From: DATFFO01 sp963772815
GTDB taxonomy: Bacteria; Actinomycetota; Acidimicrobiia; Spongiisociales; ZC4RG35
NCBI GenBank assembly: GCA_963772815.1
Contig: CAVYYV010000006.1
Location: forward strand, 372,001 to 436,000
Direction of reading: 5' to 3'
Length of the DNA stretch: 64,000 bases
In this document: positions 48,505 through 57,136 of the stretch, piece by piece
How the letters are laid out: each line of letters opens with the position of its first letter
Numbering within the stretch: position 1 is the stretch's first letter
Position numbers and translations under genes: made by a program
Notes under the pieces: model-generated
Database searches by the model: none
Told to the model about the DNA's origin: nothing
What the model saw: only the letters and a program-made list of their open reading frames with translations

Positions 48505-48722
48505 GGACCGGCACGGTAATCATGCTGATCGGCTTGGCCGTGATCGTCGTAGGCGCCGTCATCCGCTGGGCGCCCTGGGTGGTTTCCTGGTTCGGTCATC
48601 TACCGGGCGACATCCACTACGAGGGCCAGCACACAAACGTCTTCATACCCATCACGTCGATGATCGTCGTATCGGTGGCGGCCTCGCTGATCCTGGCCCT
48701 GGTGAGGAGGTTGAGCTCTTGA
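48501..48722 (+). CDS. DUF2905 family two-helix membrane protein
   Basis: 73 residues from a GTG at 48501. Two membrane helices (TVIMLIGLAVIVVGAVIRWA and ITSMIVVSVAASLILALVRR) flank the loop SWFGHLPGDIHYEGQHTNVF, which matches DUF2905 (GxLPGDIxxEG). Function unknown. It is coupled to the downstream sulfurtransferase by a TTGA overlap. Confidence 0.82.
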   Translation: MRTGTVIMLIGLAVIVVGAVIRWAPWVVSWFGHLPGDIHYEGQHTNVFIPITSMIVVSVAASLILALVRRLSS

Positions 48723-49549
48723 CCCAACCGCTGATCTCGGTTCCTGAACTGCACGCTGATCTGGGCGAATTGGCTCTGTTCGACGTCCGGTGGCATCTGG
48801 GCGAGCCCGACCTGGGCCGCCGCCAGTACCTGGAGAGCCACATCCCGACGGCCGTCTTCGTGAACCTGGACCAAGACCTGGCTGCCTCCAAAGGGCCCGG
48901 GCGCCATCCGCTTCCCAGCCCCGAGGACTTTGCCGCCACGTTGAGCCGTCTGGGCGTGGGGCTCCATAGCGATGTGGTCGTCTACGACGATGCCGGCGGC
49001 AGCACCGCCGCTCGCATGTGGTGGATGCTCGCGGCCATCGGCCACAGGGGCACGGTTCGAGTACTGGACGGCGGCTGGCAGACCTGGGTGGAGTCGGGTT
49101 ACGAGATGGAGCAGGGGGATGTCGTTCCCGGCACCGCCGTCTACCCGCTCTCTATCAGCTTCTCGGGAGTCATCGACGCGCAGGGGGTGGCCCAGATGGG
49201 CACTTCCCATCTGCTCCTGGATGCCCGCGCTCCAGAACGTTACCGGGGGGAGGTGGAACCGGTGGATCCCCGGGCCGGACACATCCCCGGGGCAGTCTCG
49301 GCACCCTGGCAGGGGAACCTGGCCGCCGACGGGAGGATGAAGGACGCAACCGCTCTCCGTCGACGATTCGAGGCGCTGGGTGCCGGCCGCCGACCTACGG
49401 TCATGTCCTGCGGAAGCGGAGTGAATGCGTGCCACATGGCGTTGGCGATGGACCTCGCCGGCCTCCCCCGCCCCCTGGTCTATGTGGGATCCTTCTCCGA
49501 TTGGTCCCGTTCGGAGCGGCCGGTGGTCGAAGGGCCCAGCCCGCGGTGA
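48719..49549 (+). CDS. Two-domain sulfurtransferase (thiosulfate/3-mercaptopyruvate type)
   Basis: 276 residues from a TTG at 48719, with GAGGAGG eight bases upstream. Two rhodanese domains: the first has ALFDVRWHLGEPDLGRRQYL (~20) and VVVYDDAGGSTAARMWWML (~86); the second has LLLDARAPERYRGEVEPVDP, GHIPGAVSAPW and the active-site loop VMSCGSGVNACHMALAM (Cys ~230). It moves sulfane sulfur from thiosulfate or mercaptopyruvate to an acceptor such as cyanide or thiols. It is coupled at both ends. Confidence 0.9.
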   Translation: MTQPLISVPELHADLGELALFDVRWHLGEPDLGRRQYLESHIPTAVFVNLDQDLAASKGPGRHPLPSPEDFAATLSRLGVGLHSDVVVYDDAGGSTAARMWWMLAAIGHRGTVRVLDGGWQTWVESGYEMEQGDVVPGTAVYPLSISFSGVIDAQGVAQMGTSHLLLDARAPERYRGEVEPVDPRAGHIPGAVSAPWQGNLAADGRMKDATALRRRFEALGAGRRPTVMSCGSGVNACHMALAMDLAGLPRPLVYVGSFSDWSRSERPVVEGPSPR

Positions 49550-50520
49550 TCGACGAGCCCACCGCCAAGGCGATCGAATCGAGCGACACCGACGAGTTGG
49601 TCCGCATCGTCGACGGCCACGCCGAGGGGCGAGACTGGCCGGCCATGGCCGAGCTGAGGCAGCGATGCGACGAGGCCGTTACCCGCGGCAAACAGCTTTG
49701 GGGCATCTCCGAGTACATCCTCTACCGGTTCGCTCTCGACGGCCCCGGAGAGTGGGCCGGGCCTGCTGTGGGAGAGGGTCGTACCCGGTTCACTCTGGGG
49801 CCCCTTCCCGAGGTGGCAGCATCAACCAAGACCTGGTCCGATCTGGAGCCCTACCTGGCGGTCGGGCCGGAGAGAGCTACGACTGCTCACGAGCGGGTGG
49901 TACGAGGCGAGGACCTGCGGGGAGTCGAGATCGATCCGCGCGTGATGGAGCTACCCCTCGTGCTCCAAGCGTGGGAACCCCATTACGCATTGGCGACTTA
50001 CCACAGCGACCGGGTCGAATTCCCCACACCGGCCAAGCCGAGCACCTGCGACACGACCACGGCGGTCGAGGCAGCCCGGGTCGAAGACCTCGACGGGTGC
50101 CGAGCCCTGTACGCCCTGGTCGAGCACTGGGTGGAGGACTCCAACGGCCGCGCCCAGGCCGTCTGCGTGGAGGGCCCGGTGGCAGCCGCCATCGGCGCCC
50201 TGGGAGTGAGCTCCATCCGATGCGCCCCTGTGGTACCGGACCTGGCCGTGGCATGGATGGCCTGGGCGGCCGCCAGCGGGGGTGCTCACGGGCGGCGCCG
50301 CGGCGCGGCCGCGGGACGTTTCTCCGCCTGGTGGGCAGCCCATGAGATCGCCGGCCTGGAGTGGCCGCCCGAGCCGGCCGACCTGGGAGAGGCCATTGCC
50401 CGCCTGGCCTGGTATCTGTGGTCAGACGGCTCCCCCGACACCGGCTGGGCTCTCCGCCTGGCCGTCGAGTCCCCCGCAGAGGGTCTGGCCTGGGCTCTCA
50501 CCGCCGCCGACGCCGATTGA
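49546..50520 (+). CDS. Uncharacterised protein of the sulfurtransferase operon
   Basis: 324 residues from a GTG at 49546 (GTGA overlap with the sulfurtransferase stop). It starts IDEPTAKAIESSDTDELVRIVDG, is rich in Ala, Trp and acidic residues, and has no signal peptide or membrane helix. The C-terminal half is helical (AWMAWAAASGGAHGRRRGAA; WWAAHEIAGLEWPPEPADLG). No catalytic motif is recognised. Codon use and coupling support a real gene. It is the last member of a four-gene operon. Confidence 0.75.
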   Translation: MIDEPTAKAIESSDTDELVRIVDGHAEGRDWPAMAELRQRCDEAVTRGKQLWGISEYILYRFALDGPGEWAGPAVGEGRTRFTLGPLPEVAASTKTWSDLEPYLAVGPERATTAHERVVRGEDLRGVEIDPRVMELPLVLQAWEPHYALATYHSDRVEFPTPAKPSTCDTTTAVEAARVEDLDGCRALYALVEHWVEDSNGRAQAVCVEGPVAAAIGALGVSSIRCAPVVPDLAVAWMAWAAASGGAHGRRRGAAAGRFSAWWAAHEIAGLEWPPEPADLGEAIARLAWYLWSDGSPDTGWALRLAVESPAEGLAWALTAADAD

Positions 50521-50615
50521 ACCAAGAAATCAAACCCCTTCTCTGGACGCAGGGGAACACACCCCACCGCGTGCTCTGAGACCCAAAGAATCGGTGCCCG
50601 ATCCGAACCAAAGGC

Positions 50616-52148
50616 TCAGGCCTGGGCGGTGACCTGGATCGTGTGCCAGCCGCTGGCGCCGTCAGGTGCCGGGCGGGAGATGTCGGAGGTCTGGGTCTGG
50701 CCGGTGCCGTCGGTGGCCCGCACCCGCAGACGGTGCTTGCCCGGCTCGGGCGTCCACTCCAGCTTCCACTGACGCCAGGTGTCCATGTCCAAGGGTTCCG
50801 CCAGATCGGCCTCCATCCACGAGCCCTCGTCGATCTGCACCTCGACCCGGGAGATACCCCGGTTGGGAGCCCAGGCCACACCGGCGATGGCGCGTGGATC
50901 GGTGCCGATACTGGAACGGTCGGCGGGCGTGTCGATGCGGGATTGAGTCTTGATCGGCCCCTTCTTGGCCCACCCACGGGGCACCCAGTAGGCGTCGAAA
51001 GCATCCCAGGTGGTGAGCTCGATTTCCGACAGCCACTTGGTGGCAGACACGTACCCGTACAGGCCGGCCACGACCAGCCGGGCCGGGAAGCCGTGGGCGA
51101 AGGGGAGCGGTTCGTCGTTCATCCCAACCGCCACCATGGCGTCGCGTCCGTCATAGACGACCTCGGTGGGGAAACCCACGGTGAAACCGTCCACCGAGCG
51201 GCCTACCACCTGGCCGGCTCCCGTCTGGACCTTGGCACGATCGAGGATCTGGGAGAGAGGTACACCCAACCACTTGGCATTGCTGACCAGGTGCCCACCG
51301 ACCTGATTCGAGACGCAGGACAGGGTGACGTAGCGCTCGACCATGTCCATCTCGAGCAACCGGTCGAATGTCAGCTCGTAGGGACGATCGACCATGCCAT
51401 CGATACGCAGAGACCACGTGGCCAGGTCGACCCGGGGCGGGGAGAGTGTCGTGTCGATCTTGTAGAACAGATTGTTGGGGGTGACGAGGGGGCTGAGGTC
51501 GGCCACGTTCAACGAGGCGGCTGCCGAGGGCGCAGCCGCGGCCTGAACCGGTTCGGGGAGCACTACCTCGTCCCGACCAGCGATCATCTGCTTGGCGTGG
51601 GCAATGAGGGCGCGTCCCACTCCCGCCGACAGCGCGGCCAGGCCCAGAACCGCCCCGGCACCCGTGATGAAGGCTCTCCGCGTGACGGTCCCGTCGGCGT
51701 GCTCCGGCTCGGCCGACTGGTCCCTTTCTGCCAGGTTGTAGAGCCAGACCAGGACCAGTAGACCGCTCAGGGCCGCCAAACCGCCCCCGACCACCGACCC
51801 GGCGACCGACTCTCCGAGGTGAATGGCCGACCAGGCACTCAACACGCCAAAGGCGGCGAACACCACCACCGCCAGCCAGATCCGGTTTCGCGCCATCAAA
51901 CCCACCAGGGCGCCAAGCAGCAATGTCACCACCCCGATACCGACCACCAGGGCGAGCTTGTCGTTGGTACCGAAGGTGTCGATGGCGAACTGCTTCAACC
52001 CTGGCGGCACGTTGTTGATGAAGACCCCGGCCACCGACTCGACCAACGACGGCACCGAGCCGAACAGGCCCGCCGCCAGCTCCGAGATTGCCAATGCGCT
52101 CCCGGCAGCAAGGGCACCGGCTGCGGCGGGACGTAGACGACTCAACAT
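50616..52148 (-). CDS. Membrane-anchored molybdopterin oxidoreductase (sulfite-oxidase fold)
   Basis: About 510 residues. The first ~140 contain four membrane helices, followed by a twin-arginine-like stretch TRRAFITGAGAVLGLAAL (~160). The molybdenum domain begins near residue 225 and includes YVTLSCVSNQVGGHLVSN, where the Cys should bind Mo, and ARLVVAGLYGYVSATKWLSEI. The C-terminal beta domain (WAPNRGISRVEVQIDEGSW) is the Mo-co dimerisation type. It resembles SUOX/YedY-like proteins of Actinobacteria; the substrate is unknown. The start is uncertain: ATG 52148, or GTG at 52157 or 52169. Confidence 0.85.
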   Translation of the reverse strand: MLSRLRPAAAGALAAGSALAISELAAGLFGSVPSLVESVAGVFINNVPPGLKQFAIDTFGTNDKLALVVGIGVVTLLLGALVGLMARNRIWLAVVVFAAFGVLSAWSAIHLGESVAGSVVGGGLAALSGLLVLVWLYNLAERDQSAEPEHADGTVTRRAFITGAGAVLGLAALSAGVGRALIAHAKQMIAGRDEVVLPEPVQAAAAPSAAASLNVADLSPLVTPNNLFYKIDTTLSPPRVDLATWSLRIDGMVDRPYELTFDRLLEMDMVERYVTLSCVSNQVGGHLVSNAKWLGVPLSQILDRAKVQTGAGQVVGRSVDGFTVGFPTEVVYDGRDAMVAVGMNDEPLPFAHGFPARLVVAGLYGYVSATKWLSEIELTTWDAFDAYWVPRGWAKKGPIKTQSRIDTPADRSSIGTDPRAIAGVAWAPNRGISRVEVQIDEGSWMEADLAEPLDMDTWRQWKLEWTPEPGKHRLRVRATDGTGQTQTSDISRPAPDGASGWHTIQVTAQA

Positions 52149-52271
52149 GGCCTCCACGCTAAGTGGCACCCAGGGCCTTCTCTAGGTTTGTGGAGGTTTG
52201 TTTCCAGATCCTTCAGAATCGGATCCAGCCCATCGAGGCCGTCAAAGAGGCAGCCCCGGCATACTGGCTAC

Positions 52272-52880
52272 ATGATTGACGTGATCAGCGGCGAAGACGG
52301 AAGGCTCCGCTGCCGGTGGGGCACAGAGCCCGACATCTATCGGCGCTACCACGACGGGGAGTGGGGCCGCCCCGTCACCGAAGATCGCCTCCTGTTCGAG
52401 AAGCTGTGTCTGGAGGGCTTCCAGGCGGGGCTCTCCTGGCTCACCATTCTTCGCAAGCGGCCCGCGTTCCGCGCCGCATTCGCCGACTTCGACCCGACTG
52501 TGGTGGCCGATTTCGGCGAACGGGACGTGGAGCGGCTGCTCGAGGACGAGGGAATCGTTCGTCACGAGGGCAAGATCAGGTCCGCGATCAACAATGCCAC
52601 TCGGGCGTTGGAAATGATCGCGAGTCACGGATCCCTCGCCGCCGTCTTTTGGCCCATGGCAGACGAGTCGCCCGATCCACCCCACGACGTGCCCCCATCA
52701 ACAGCCGCGTCGAAAGACCTGGCCCACATGCTCAAGCGCCTCGGGTGGAGCTTCGTCGGGCCCACCACCGTGTACGCCTTCATGCAGGCCATGGGCATAG
52801 TCAACGATCACGCGGCGCAGTGCTGGGTGAGGCCCGAGGTTGAGCAACTCCGGCAGGAGACGGTGAGCGGCTACCGGTAG
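52272..52880 (+). CDS. tag: DNA-3-methyladenine glycosylase I
   Basis: 202 residues. The Tag signature is intact: RCRWGTEPDIYRRYHDGEWG (~13) and GFQAGLSWLTILRKRPAFR (~50). The C-terminal zinc-snap residues lie in VNDHAAQCW (~184), matching His and Cys, with the other pair near the N-terminus (Cys ~14, His ~27). It removes 3-methyladenine from alkylated DNA. It stands alone, with YbdK-like gene following at 29 bp. Confidence 0.92.
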   Translation: MIDVISGEDGRLRCRWGTEPDIYRRYHDGEWGRPVTEDRLLFEKLCLEGFQAGLSWLTILRKRPAFRAAFADFDPTVVADFGERDVERLLEDEGIVRHEGKIRSAINNATRALEMIASHGSLAAVFWPMADESPDPPHDVPPSTAASKDLAHMLKRLGWSFVGPTTVYAFMQAMGIVNDHAAQCWVRPEVEQLRQETVSGYR

Positions 52881-52909
52881 GCTGGCGAGGCACGTCGCGA
52901 GGAGCAACC

Positions 52910-54046
52910 ATGGCGGTCGAGCACCCGCCGTTCACAGTGGGCATCGAGGAGGAATACCTACTCGTTGACAGGACCACGCGCGATCTGGTCGCCGATCCGG
53001 AACCGGCCCTCTGGGATGGGCTGAGGGAGGTGCTCGGACCTCAGGTGGGGCCCGAATTCCTTCGAGCGCAGATCGAAGTCGGGACCACGAAGGGCCGCAA
53101 CCTTCAGGAGGCCGCCGACGACCTGGCCCGACTCCGCCGCGAGCTCTCGGGCGTGGTATCGGACTTCGGAGCCGCCATCATCGCCTCCTCCACCCATCCT
53201 TTCGCCCAATGGTGGGACCAGCGCCCCACCAAGGACGCTCGCTACGACCAACTAGCCAGCGACTTCCAACAGGTGGCACGACGCCTGGTCATCTGCGGGA
53301 TGCACGTGCATGTGGGAATCGACGACCCGGATCTGCGCATCGACCTGATGAACCAGGCGTGCTACTTCTTGCCTCACATTCTCGCCCTGACCACCTCCTC
53401 GCCCTTCTGGACGGGCCGCGAAACGGGGCTCAAGTGCTACCGCCTCTCGGTCTTCAAGACCCTCCCCCGGACCGGAATCCCCGAGGAGTTCAGCTCCTGG
53501 TCCGAATACGAGCGCCACGTGAACGTGTTGATCAAAGCGGGGATCATCGACGATGCCTCCAAGCTCTGGTGGGACATCCGTCCCTCCACTCGCTACCCGA
53601 CCGTGGAACTGCGCGTGTGCGACATCTGCACCCGCCTCCAGGACGCAATCGCCGTCGGTGCCCTCTACCTGGCCCTGCTGGAGATGCTGTTCCGCCTCCG
53701 AACCGAGAATCGCCGCTGGCGAACCTACGCCCCGATGCTGATCTCCGAGAACCTGTGGCGAGCCCAGCGGTATGGAGTTGACGGCAGCCTGGTCGACTTC
53801 GGCAAGGGGGAACTGGTCGAGTTCCGTGACCTGGTCGAGGAGTTGTTGGTCGCAACCGAGGTCGACGCCCGGCGCCTGGGCGTATCCGAGGAATTGGCTC
53901 ATATCCGCACCATCGCCAAAGAGGGAACCAGCGCCCACCGCCAGCTGGAGGTCTATCACCAAGCCTTGGAGGACGGAGCCGAACCGCAGGAAGCCCTCGC
54001 AGCCGTGGTCGATCACCTCATAATGGACACGATGTACGGGCTGTGA
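52910..54046 (+). CDS. Carboxylate-amine ligase, glutamate-cysteine ligase type 2 (YbdK-like)
   Basis: 378 residues, GCGAGGAG before the ATG. GCS2 motifs are TVGIEEEYLLVDRTTRDLV (~9), LRAQIEVGTTKGRNLQEA (~47), HVHVGIDDPDLRIDLMNQ (~130) and WWDIRPSTRYPTVELRVCD (~222). Members form gamma-glutamyl bonds. In Actinobacteria that use mycothiol, homologs are usually called YbdK-like ligases and their true products are uncertain. Confidence 0.9.
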   Translation: MAVEHPPFTVGIEEEYLLVDRTTRDLVADPEPALWDGLREVLGPQVGPEFLRAQIEVGTTKGRNLQEAADDLARLRRELSGVVSDFGAAIIASSTHPFAQWWDQRPTKDARYDQLASDFQQVARRLVICGMHVHVGIDDPDLRIDLMNQACYFLPHILALTTSSPFWTGRETGLKCYRLSVFKTLPRTGIPEEFSSWSEYERHVNVLIKAGIIDDASKLWWDIRPSTRYPTVELRVCDICTRLQDAIAVGALYLALLEMLFRLRTENRRWRTYAPMLISENLWRAQRYGVDGSLVDFGKGELVEFRDLVEELLVATEVDARRLGVSEELAHIRTIAKEGTSAHRQLEVYHQALEDGAEPQEALAAVVDHLIMDTMYGL

Positions 54047-54053
54047 GGTGAAT

Positions 54054-54836
54054 TCACAGAGTCCGATTCTTCTCGTCCCGCCAGGCCAGCCACTCCCTCA
54101 CCGGGGCGAGGTCGTAGTCGGGGCCGGAGAAGCCGAGCGTCAGCTGTCGAGTTCCGACCGCGAAGTAGTCCTCGCCCGATTCGGGCTGACGCGGGCTGGC
54201 TCCAGCCGAGCGCTCGATCTCGGTGGCGTCCCGGCCGATCTCCGCGCAATGCCGATCCAGGACCTCGTGCTTGCGGGCGATGACATCCGGGCGCCCGAAG
54301 CCGTGCCAGATGTCGGCGTGCCGGGCCACTATGCGAAGGGTCTTCTGCTCCCCGCCGCCGCCGATCAGCACCGGGATCCGCCTCCGGGGCGGCGGATTGA
54401 GCTCCGCCAAACGATTCTCGATACGCGGCATCGCCTCGGCTAGATCGTTCAATCTCGTGCCTGCGGTCCCGAAGTCGTATCCATACTCCTCGTAGTCCTT
54501 GTGGAACCAGCCGGCTCCTACCCCGAGTATGAGGCGCCCGTCCGAGATGTTGTCGACGCTTCGAGCCATGTCGGCCAACAGCTCAGGATTGCGATACGAG
54601 TTGCACGTCACGAGTGCCCCGATCTCGACCCGTTCGGTCTGTTCCGCCCAGGCACCCAGCATTGACCAGCATTCCAAGTGCTTGCCGACCGGATCGCCAG
54701 ACAGGGGAAAGAAATGGTCCCAGTTGTAGACCACGTCGACTCCCATCTCCTCGGCCGCGTCCACCGCATGCCGCAGATGTCGGTAGTCGGCGTGCTGAGG
54801 TTGGAGCTGGACAGCGATTCTGACATTGCGCTTCAT
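54054..54836 (-). CDS. LLM class oxidoreductase, probably F420-dependent
   Basis: 260 residues, a bacterial-luciferase-like TIM barrel: VQLQPQHADYRHLRHAVDAA, VVYNWDHFFPLSGDP (~36), VEIGALVTCNSYRNPELLAD (~70), LILGVGAGWFHKDYEEYGYD (~102). This is the actinobacterial TIGR03854-like type, in which the cofactor is F420 rather than FMN. The substrate is unknown. It converges on the YbdK-like gene and is separated by 45 bp from the aro gene. Confidence 0.85.
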   Translation of the reverse strand: MKRNVRIAVQLQPQHADYRHLRHAVDAAEEMGVDVVYNWDHFFPLSGDPVGKHLECWSMLGAWAEQTERVEIGALVTCNSYRNPELLADMARSVDNISDGRLILGVGAGWFHKDYEEYGYDFGTAGTRLNDLAEAMPRIENRLAELNPPPRRRIPVLIGGGGEQKTLRIVARHADIWHGFGRPDVIARKHEVLDRHCAEIGRDATEIERSAGASPRQPESGEDYFAVGTRQLTLGFSGPDYDLAPVREWLAWRDEKNRTL

Positions 54837-54880
54837 GGGCTCGAAGCGTGGCAGATGGCCGTCCCAACGCCGAAAAGGTG

Positions 54881-55945
54881 TTATCCGGCCGTCAGATGAG
54901 CAGAGGTGTCCCGTTCCTCCATTTGCAGCCGCTTCGATTCGGCAAGGACCAGTTCGAACAGGCTCACGGCATGATCGACGTCGATCCCCAAGTGCAGCGC
55001 CTCCTCGCGGATGATCTCGAGCAACTCCTGCTCCCGTTCGGGTATGTGAACCGGCATCCCGCGAACTCGTTTGACCCGGCCTATTTGCAGTGACAGATCC
55101 TGACGGCGGGCCAGGAGACGCACGATCTGGCGGTCGATCTGATCGATGTGACGGCGAACCCGGGAGATGCCCAGCGCCGTCATCAGATCCTCGAATGCTC
55201 CAACGCCGAGCTGCGATGACGAGGTGCGGGCCACCTCCGGCTGGTTGTGCACCTCGACGATGAGGCCGTCGGCTCCGACGCCCTGCGCCGCCAGTGCCAG
55301 TGGCCGCACGCGCGCCGCTCCACCTGAGGTATGGGACGGATCCACCATGATGGGAAGGTGGGTGGTCTCCTTCAGCGTGGGGACCGCTCCGATGTCGAGC
55401 GTGTCACCATCGCCGCCCCCGAAGGTCCTGATGCCCCTTTCGACCAGCACCACCTGGTCATTGCCCTCTGCCAGCAGGTACTCGGCGGCCCACAGCCACT
55501 CGTCCAACGTGGCCGAGGGGCCGCGCCGCAACAGAACCGGGCGCCCCGACCGCCCCGCCGTACGCAGGAGCTCGAAGTCCTGCATGTTTCCCGAGGCAAT
55601 CTCGAGCATGTCCACCGAGTCGGCCGCCAGCTCGACGTGGCTCGCCTCGAGGACCTGGGTGACCGTGGGGAGGCCTACGGCGGCCCCGGCCGCCACCAGC
55701 ATGTCGACCGCCCGCTCCCCCAGGCCGTGGAAGTCATAGGGAGACGAGCTCGACTTCCAGGCCCCGGCCCGCAGCACCGAGGCACCGGCCTCGGCCACTG
55801 CCTCCGCCACCGTGTTGATCTGCGCCTCCGATTCGACGGCGCAGGGCCCGGCCACCACGGGAAAGAGGTCGTGACCGATCCGGACCGGTCCAACCTCCAC
55901 GATCGTGGGAGGGGTTCCGATGCGTCTGTGGGCCTTTCGTTCCAT
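54881..55945 (-). CDS. DAHP synthase (type I-beta) fused to chorismate mutase
   Basis: About 354 residues; the ATG at 55945 has AAGGAG six bases upstream and is preferred over the GTG at 55966. Residues ~15-260 are the KDO8P/DAHP barrel: FPVVAGPCAVESEAQI, VLRAGAWKSSSSPYDFHGLG (~62), PVLLRRGPSATLDEWLWAAE, LVERGIRTFGGGDGDTLD, LPIMVDPSHTSGG (~205). Residues ~265-345 are an AroQ chorismate mutase helix bundle: RVRRHIDQIDRQIVRLLARR, LSLQIGRVKRVRGMPVHIPE. It makes DAHP, the first step of the aromatic pathway, and also prephenate. An attenuator with an aromatic-rich leader peptide lies just upstream. Confidence 0.92.
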   Translation of the reverse strand: MERKAHRRIGTPPTIVEVGPVRIGHDLFPVVAGPCAVESEAQINTVAEAVAEAGASVLRAGAWKSSSSPYDFHGLGERAVDMLVAAGAAVGLPTVTQVLEASHVELAADSVDMLEIASGNMQDFELLRTAGRSGRPVLLRRGPSATLDEWLWAAEYLLAEGNDQVVLVERGIRTFGGGDGDTLDIGAVPTLKETTHLPIMVDPSHTSGGAARVRPLALAAQGVGADGLIVEVHNQPEVARTSSSQLGVGAFEDLMTALGISRVRRHIDQIDRQIVRLLARRQDLSLQIGRVKRVRGMPVHIPEREQELLEIIREEALHLGIDVDHAVSLFELVLAESKRLQMEERDTSAHLTAG

Positions 55946-55978
55946 GGGACTCTCCTTCGTGGACACCCCAGGAATGAG

Positions 55979-56005
55979 AAAAACCCGGAGCGTCCGGCTC
56001 CGGGT
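55979..56005 (-). terminator. Attenuator terminator in the DAHP synthase leader
   Basis: On the minus strand ACCCGGAGC (56005-55997), a short loop and GCTCCGGGT (55991-55983), followed by a run of T (TTTTTCTC). It lies after the leader peptide and before the coding region, so it can end transcription early. Region 55992-56005 can also pair with 56041-56054, which would prevent the terminator. Confidence 0.8.
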
Positions 56006-56032
56006 CTGGTGGTGGGTGCTGTATTCAGGCCA

Positions 56033-56095
56033 TCACGTCAACCCGGGCTCGGACCCGGTAAAGACGAAATAGCCGAAGTAGCGCCGCGTGGACAT
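56033..56095 (-). CDS. Aromatic leader peptide of the DAHP synthase gene
   Basis: A 20-residue ORF (MSTRR, then YFGYFVF, then TGSEPGLT). Two Tyr and three Phe codons lie within seven positions, as in pheA and other aromatic attenuators. The last codons (GGG TCC GAG CCC GGG) form the strand that can pair with the 5' arm of the terminator (55992-56005; 11 of 14 positions complementary). A ribosome stalled at Tyr/Phe codons would leave this strand free to form the antiterminator; a ribosome reaching the stop at 56033 would cover it and let the terminator form. Confidence 0.8.
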   Translation of the reverse strand: MSTRRYFGYFVFTGSEPGLT

Positions 56096-56124
56096 ATGCC
56101 CGCGAAGGTACACGCCCGATCTGC

Positions 56125-57033
56125 TCACTGCAACCCGGCCCCGGAGGAAGCCGGGGCCCGCTCCCTGCGAGCAAGCCAGATCAGGACGGCCACGCCGGCC
56201 ACCCCGGCCGCCAACCCCGACACCTGGTTCCACGTGAATGGGCCCAGAGTGGCGTCGCCGTTTCCGAAGCGCAGCGAGTCGAGTGCGAACCGTTGCAGGC
56301 CGTACCAGGCGACCCAGATGAAGAAGAGCTGTCCCCTATGCAGTTCGTGGCGGCGAGTGAGCCAGAAGAGGACACCCAACAGCACCGCCGCACCGATCAT
56401 GTCGTAGGCAGCAACATGGTGGTAGATACCTGGTGATCCGGGTGGGACCGATCCGGCCATAGAAGCCAGGTTGGGTACGGGGCACAGACCATTCGGAAGC
56501 GCCTGGGCGGCCGTGCACTGGAGAATGTCGTGCTGAGGAGCCAGGTCGTAACCGGGACGCACGCCATATCCCCACGGCACGGTCGTGGCTCGTCCGAGGT
56601 GCTCCACGATGGCCAGGTCCCCCCACCGTCCTACGACGGTTCCCACGGCGAGACCGAACGTCGATGCGTCCAGGGTCGGCAGTATGGGAAGCCCGACCTG
56701 GCGCATGCGGATCATGCCCCCCAAGATCCCCCCGGCGAAGCCGCCCATGATCGAGAAGTTGCCGCTGATCGGATTGAGGGCCTCGATCAGGGGCGTTCCC
56801 GACAGGAGGGCGGCGGGTGTCGTCAGGTAGCGCGCCCCCAGAAGGGCCCCTATCAGACCCCAGGTCAGGGCAGACTGATAGGCCTCGGCGTTCAAGCCCT
56901 TTCGCCTCATCTCCCGCGTTGCGAGCCAAGCCCCCACCACGAACCCCACCGCAGCGAACACCCCGTGCAGTGAGAAGCGCAGTGGCCCCAGATACCAGAT
57001 GGGTATGGGTGGATAGGAGATGACGGCTAGCAC
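56125..57033 (-). CDS. lgt: Prolipoprotein diacylglyceryl transferase
   Basis: 302 residues with about seven membrane segments, GTG start. FSLHGVFAAVGFVVGAWLAT opens the protein, and the Lgt signature appears as GRWGDLAIVEHLGRAT (~137), where the usual Asn is Asp; IYHHVAAYDMIGAAVLL is the later conserved region. It transfers diacylglycerol from phospholipid to the lipobox Cys of prolipoproteins, several of which are encoded in this window. The downstream aro leader starts 30 bp after its stop, so read-through could feed the attenuator. Confidence 0.9.
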   Translation of the reverse strand: MLAVISYPPIPIWYLGPLRFSLHGVFAAVGFVVGAWLATREMRRKGLNAEAYQSALTWGLIGALLGARYLTTPAALLSGTPLIEALNPISGNFSIMGGFAGGILGGMIRMRQVGLPILPTLDASTFGLAVGTVVGRWGDLAIVEHLGRATTVPWGYGVRPGYDLAPQHDILQCTAAQALPNGLCPVPNLASMAGSVPPGSPGIYHHVAAYDMIGAAVLLGVLFWLTRRHELHRGQLFFIWVAWYGLQRFALDSLRFGNGDATLGPFTWNQVSGLAAGVAGVAVLIWLARRERAPASSGAGLQ

Positions 57034-57036
57034 GGC

Positions 57037-57136
57037 TCAGTCCTGAGAGCCGCGCTGACCAGGCGCGCCAGACGAGTGCGGCGACGACCGCCGTGGGAAA
57101 CACCCACACCACGATCACGGCCCAGATATCGCTCAT
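57037..57136 (-). CDS. Possible small single-helix membrane protein between ctaB and lgt
   Basis: An ATG at 57136 overlaps the ctaB stop (ATGA), and the ORF starts MSDIWAVIVVWVFPTAVVAA, then LVWRAWSARLSG: one membrane helix followed by basic residues. As read it has no stop until far inside lgt. A TGA lies at 57039-57037 in the neighbouring frame, so a single-base indel would give about 32 residues ending just before the lgt start. The tight coupling argues for a real gene, but the end is not fixed. Function unknown. Confidence 0.4.
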
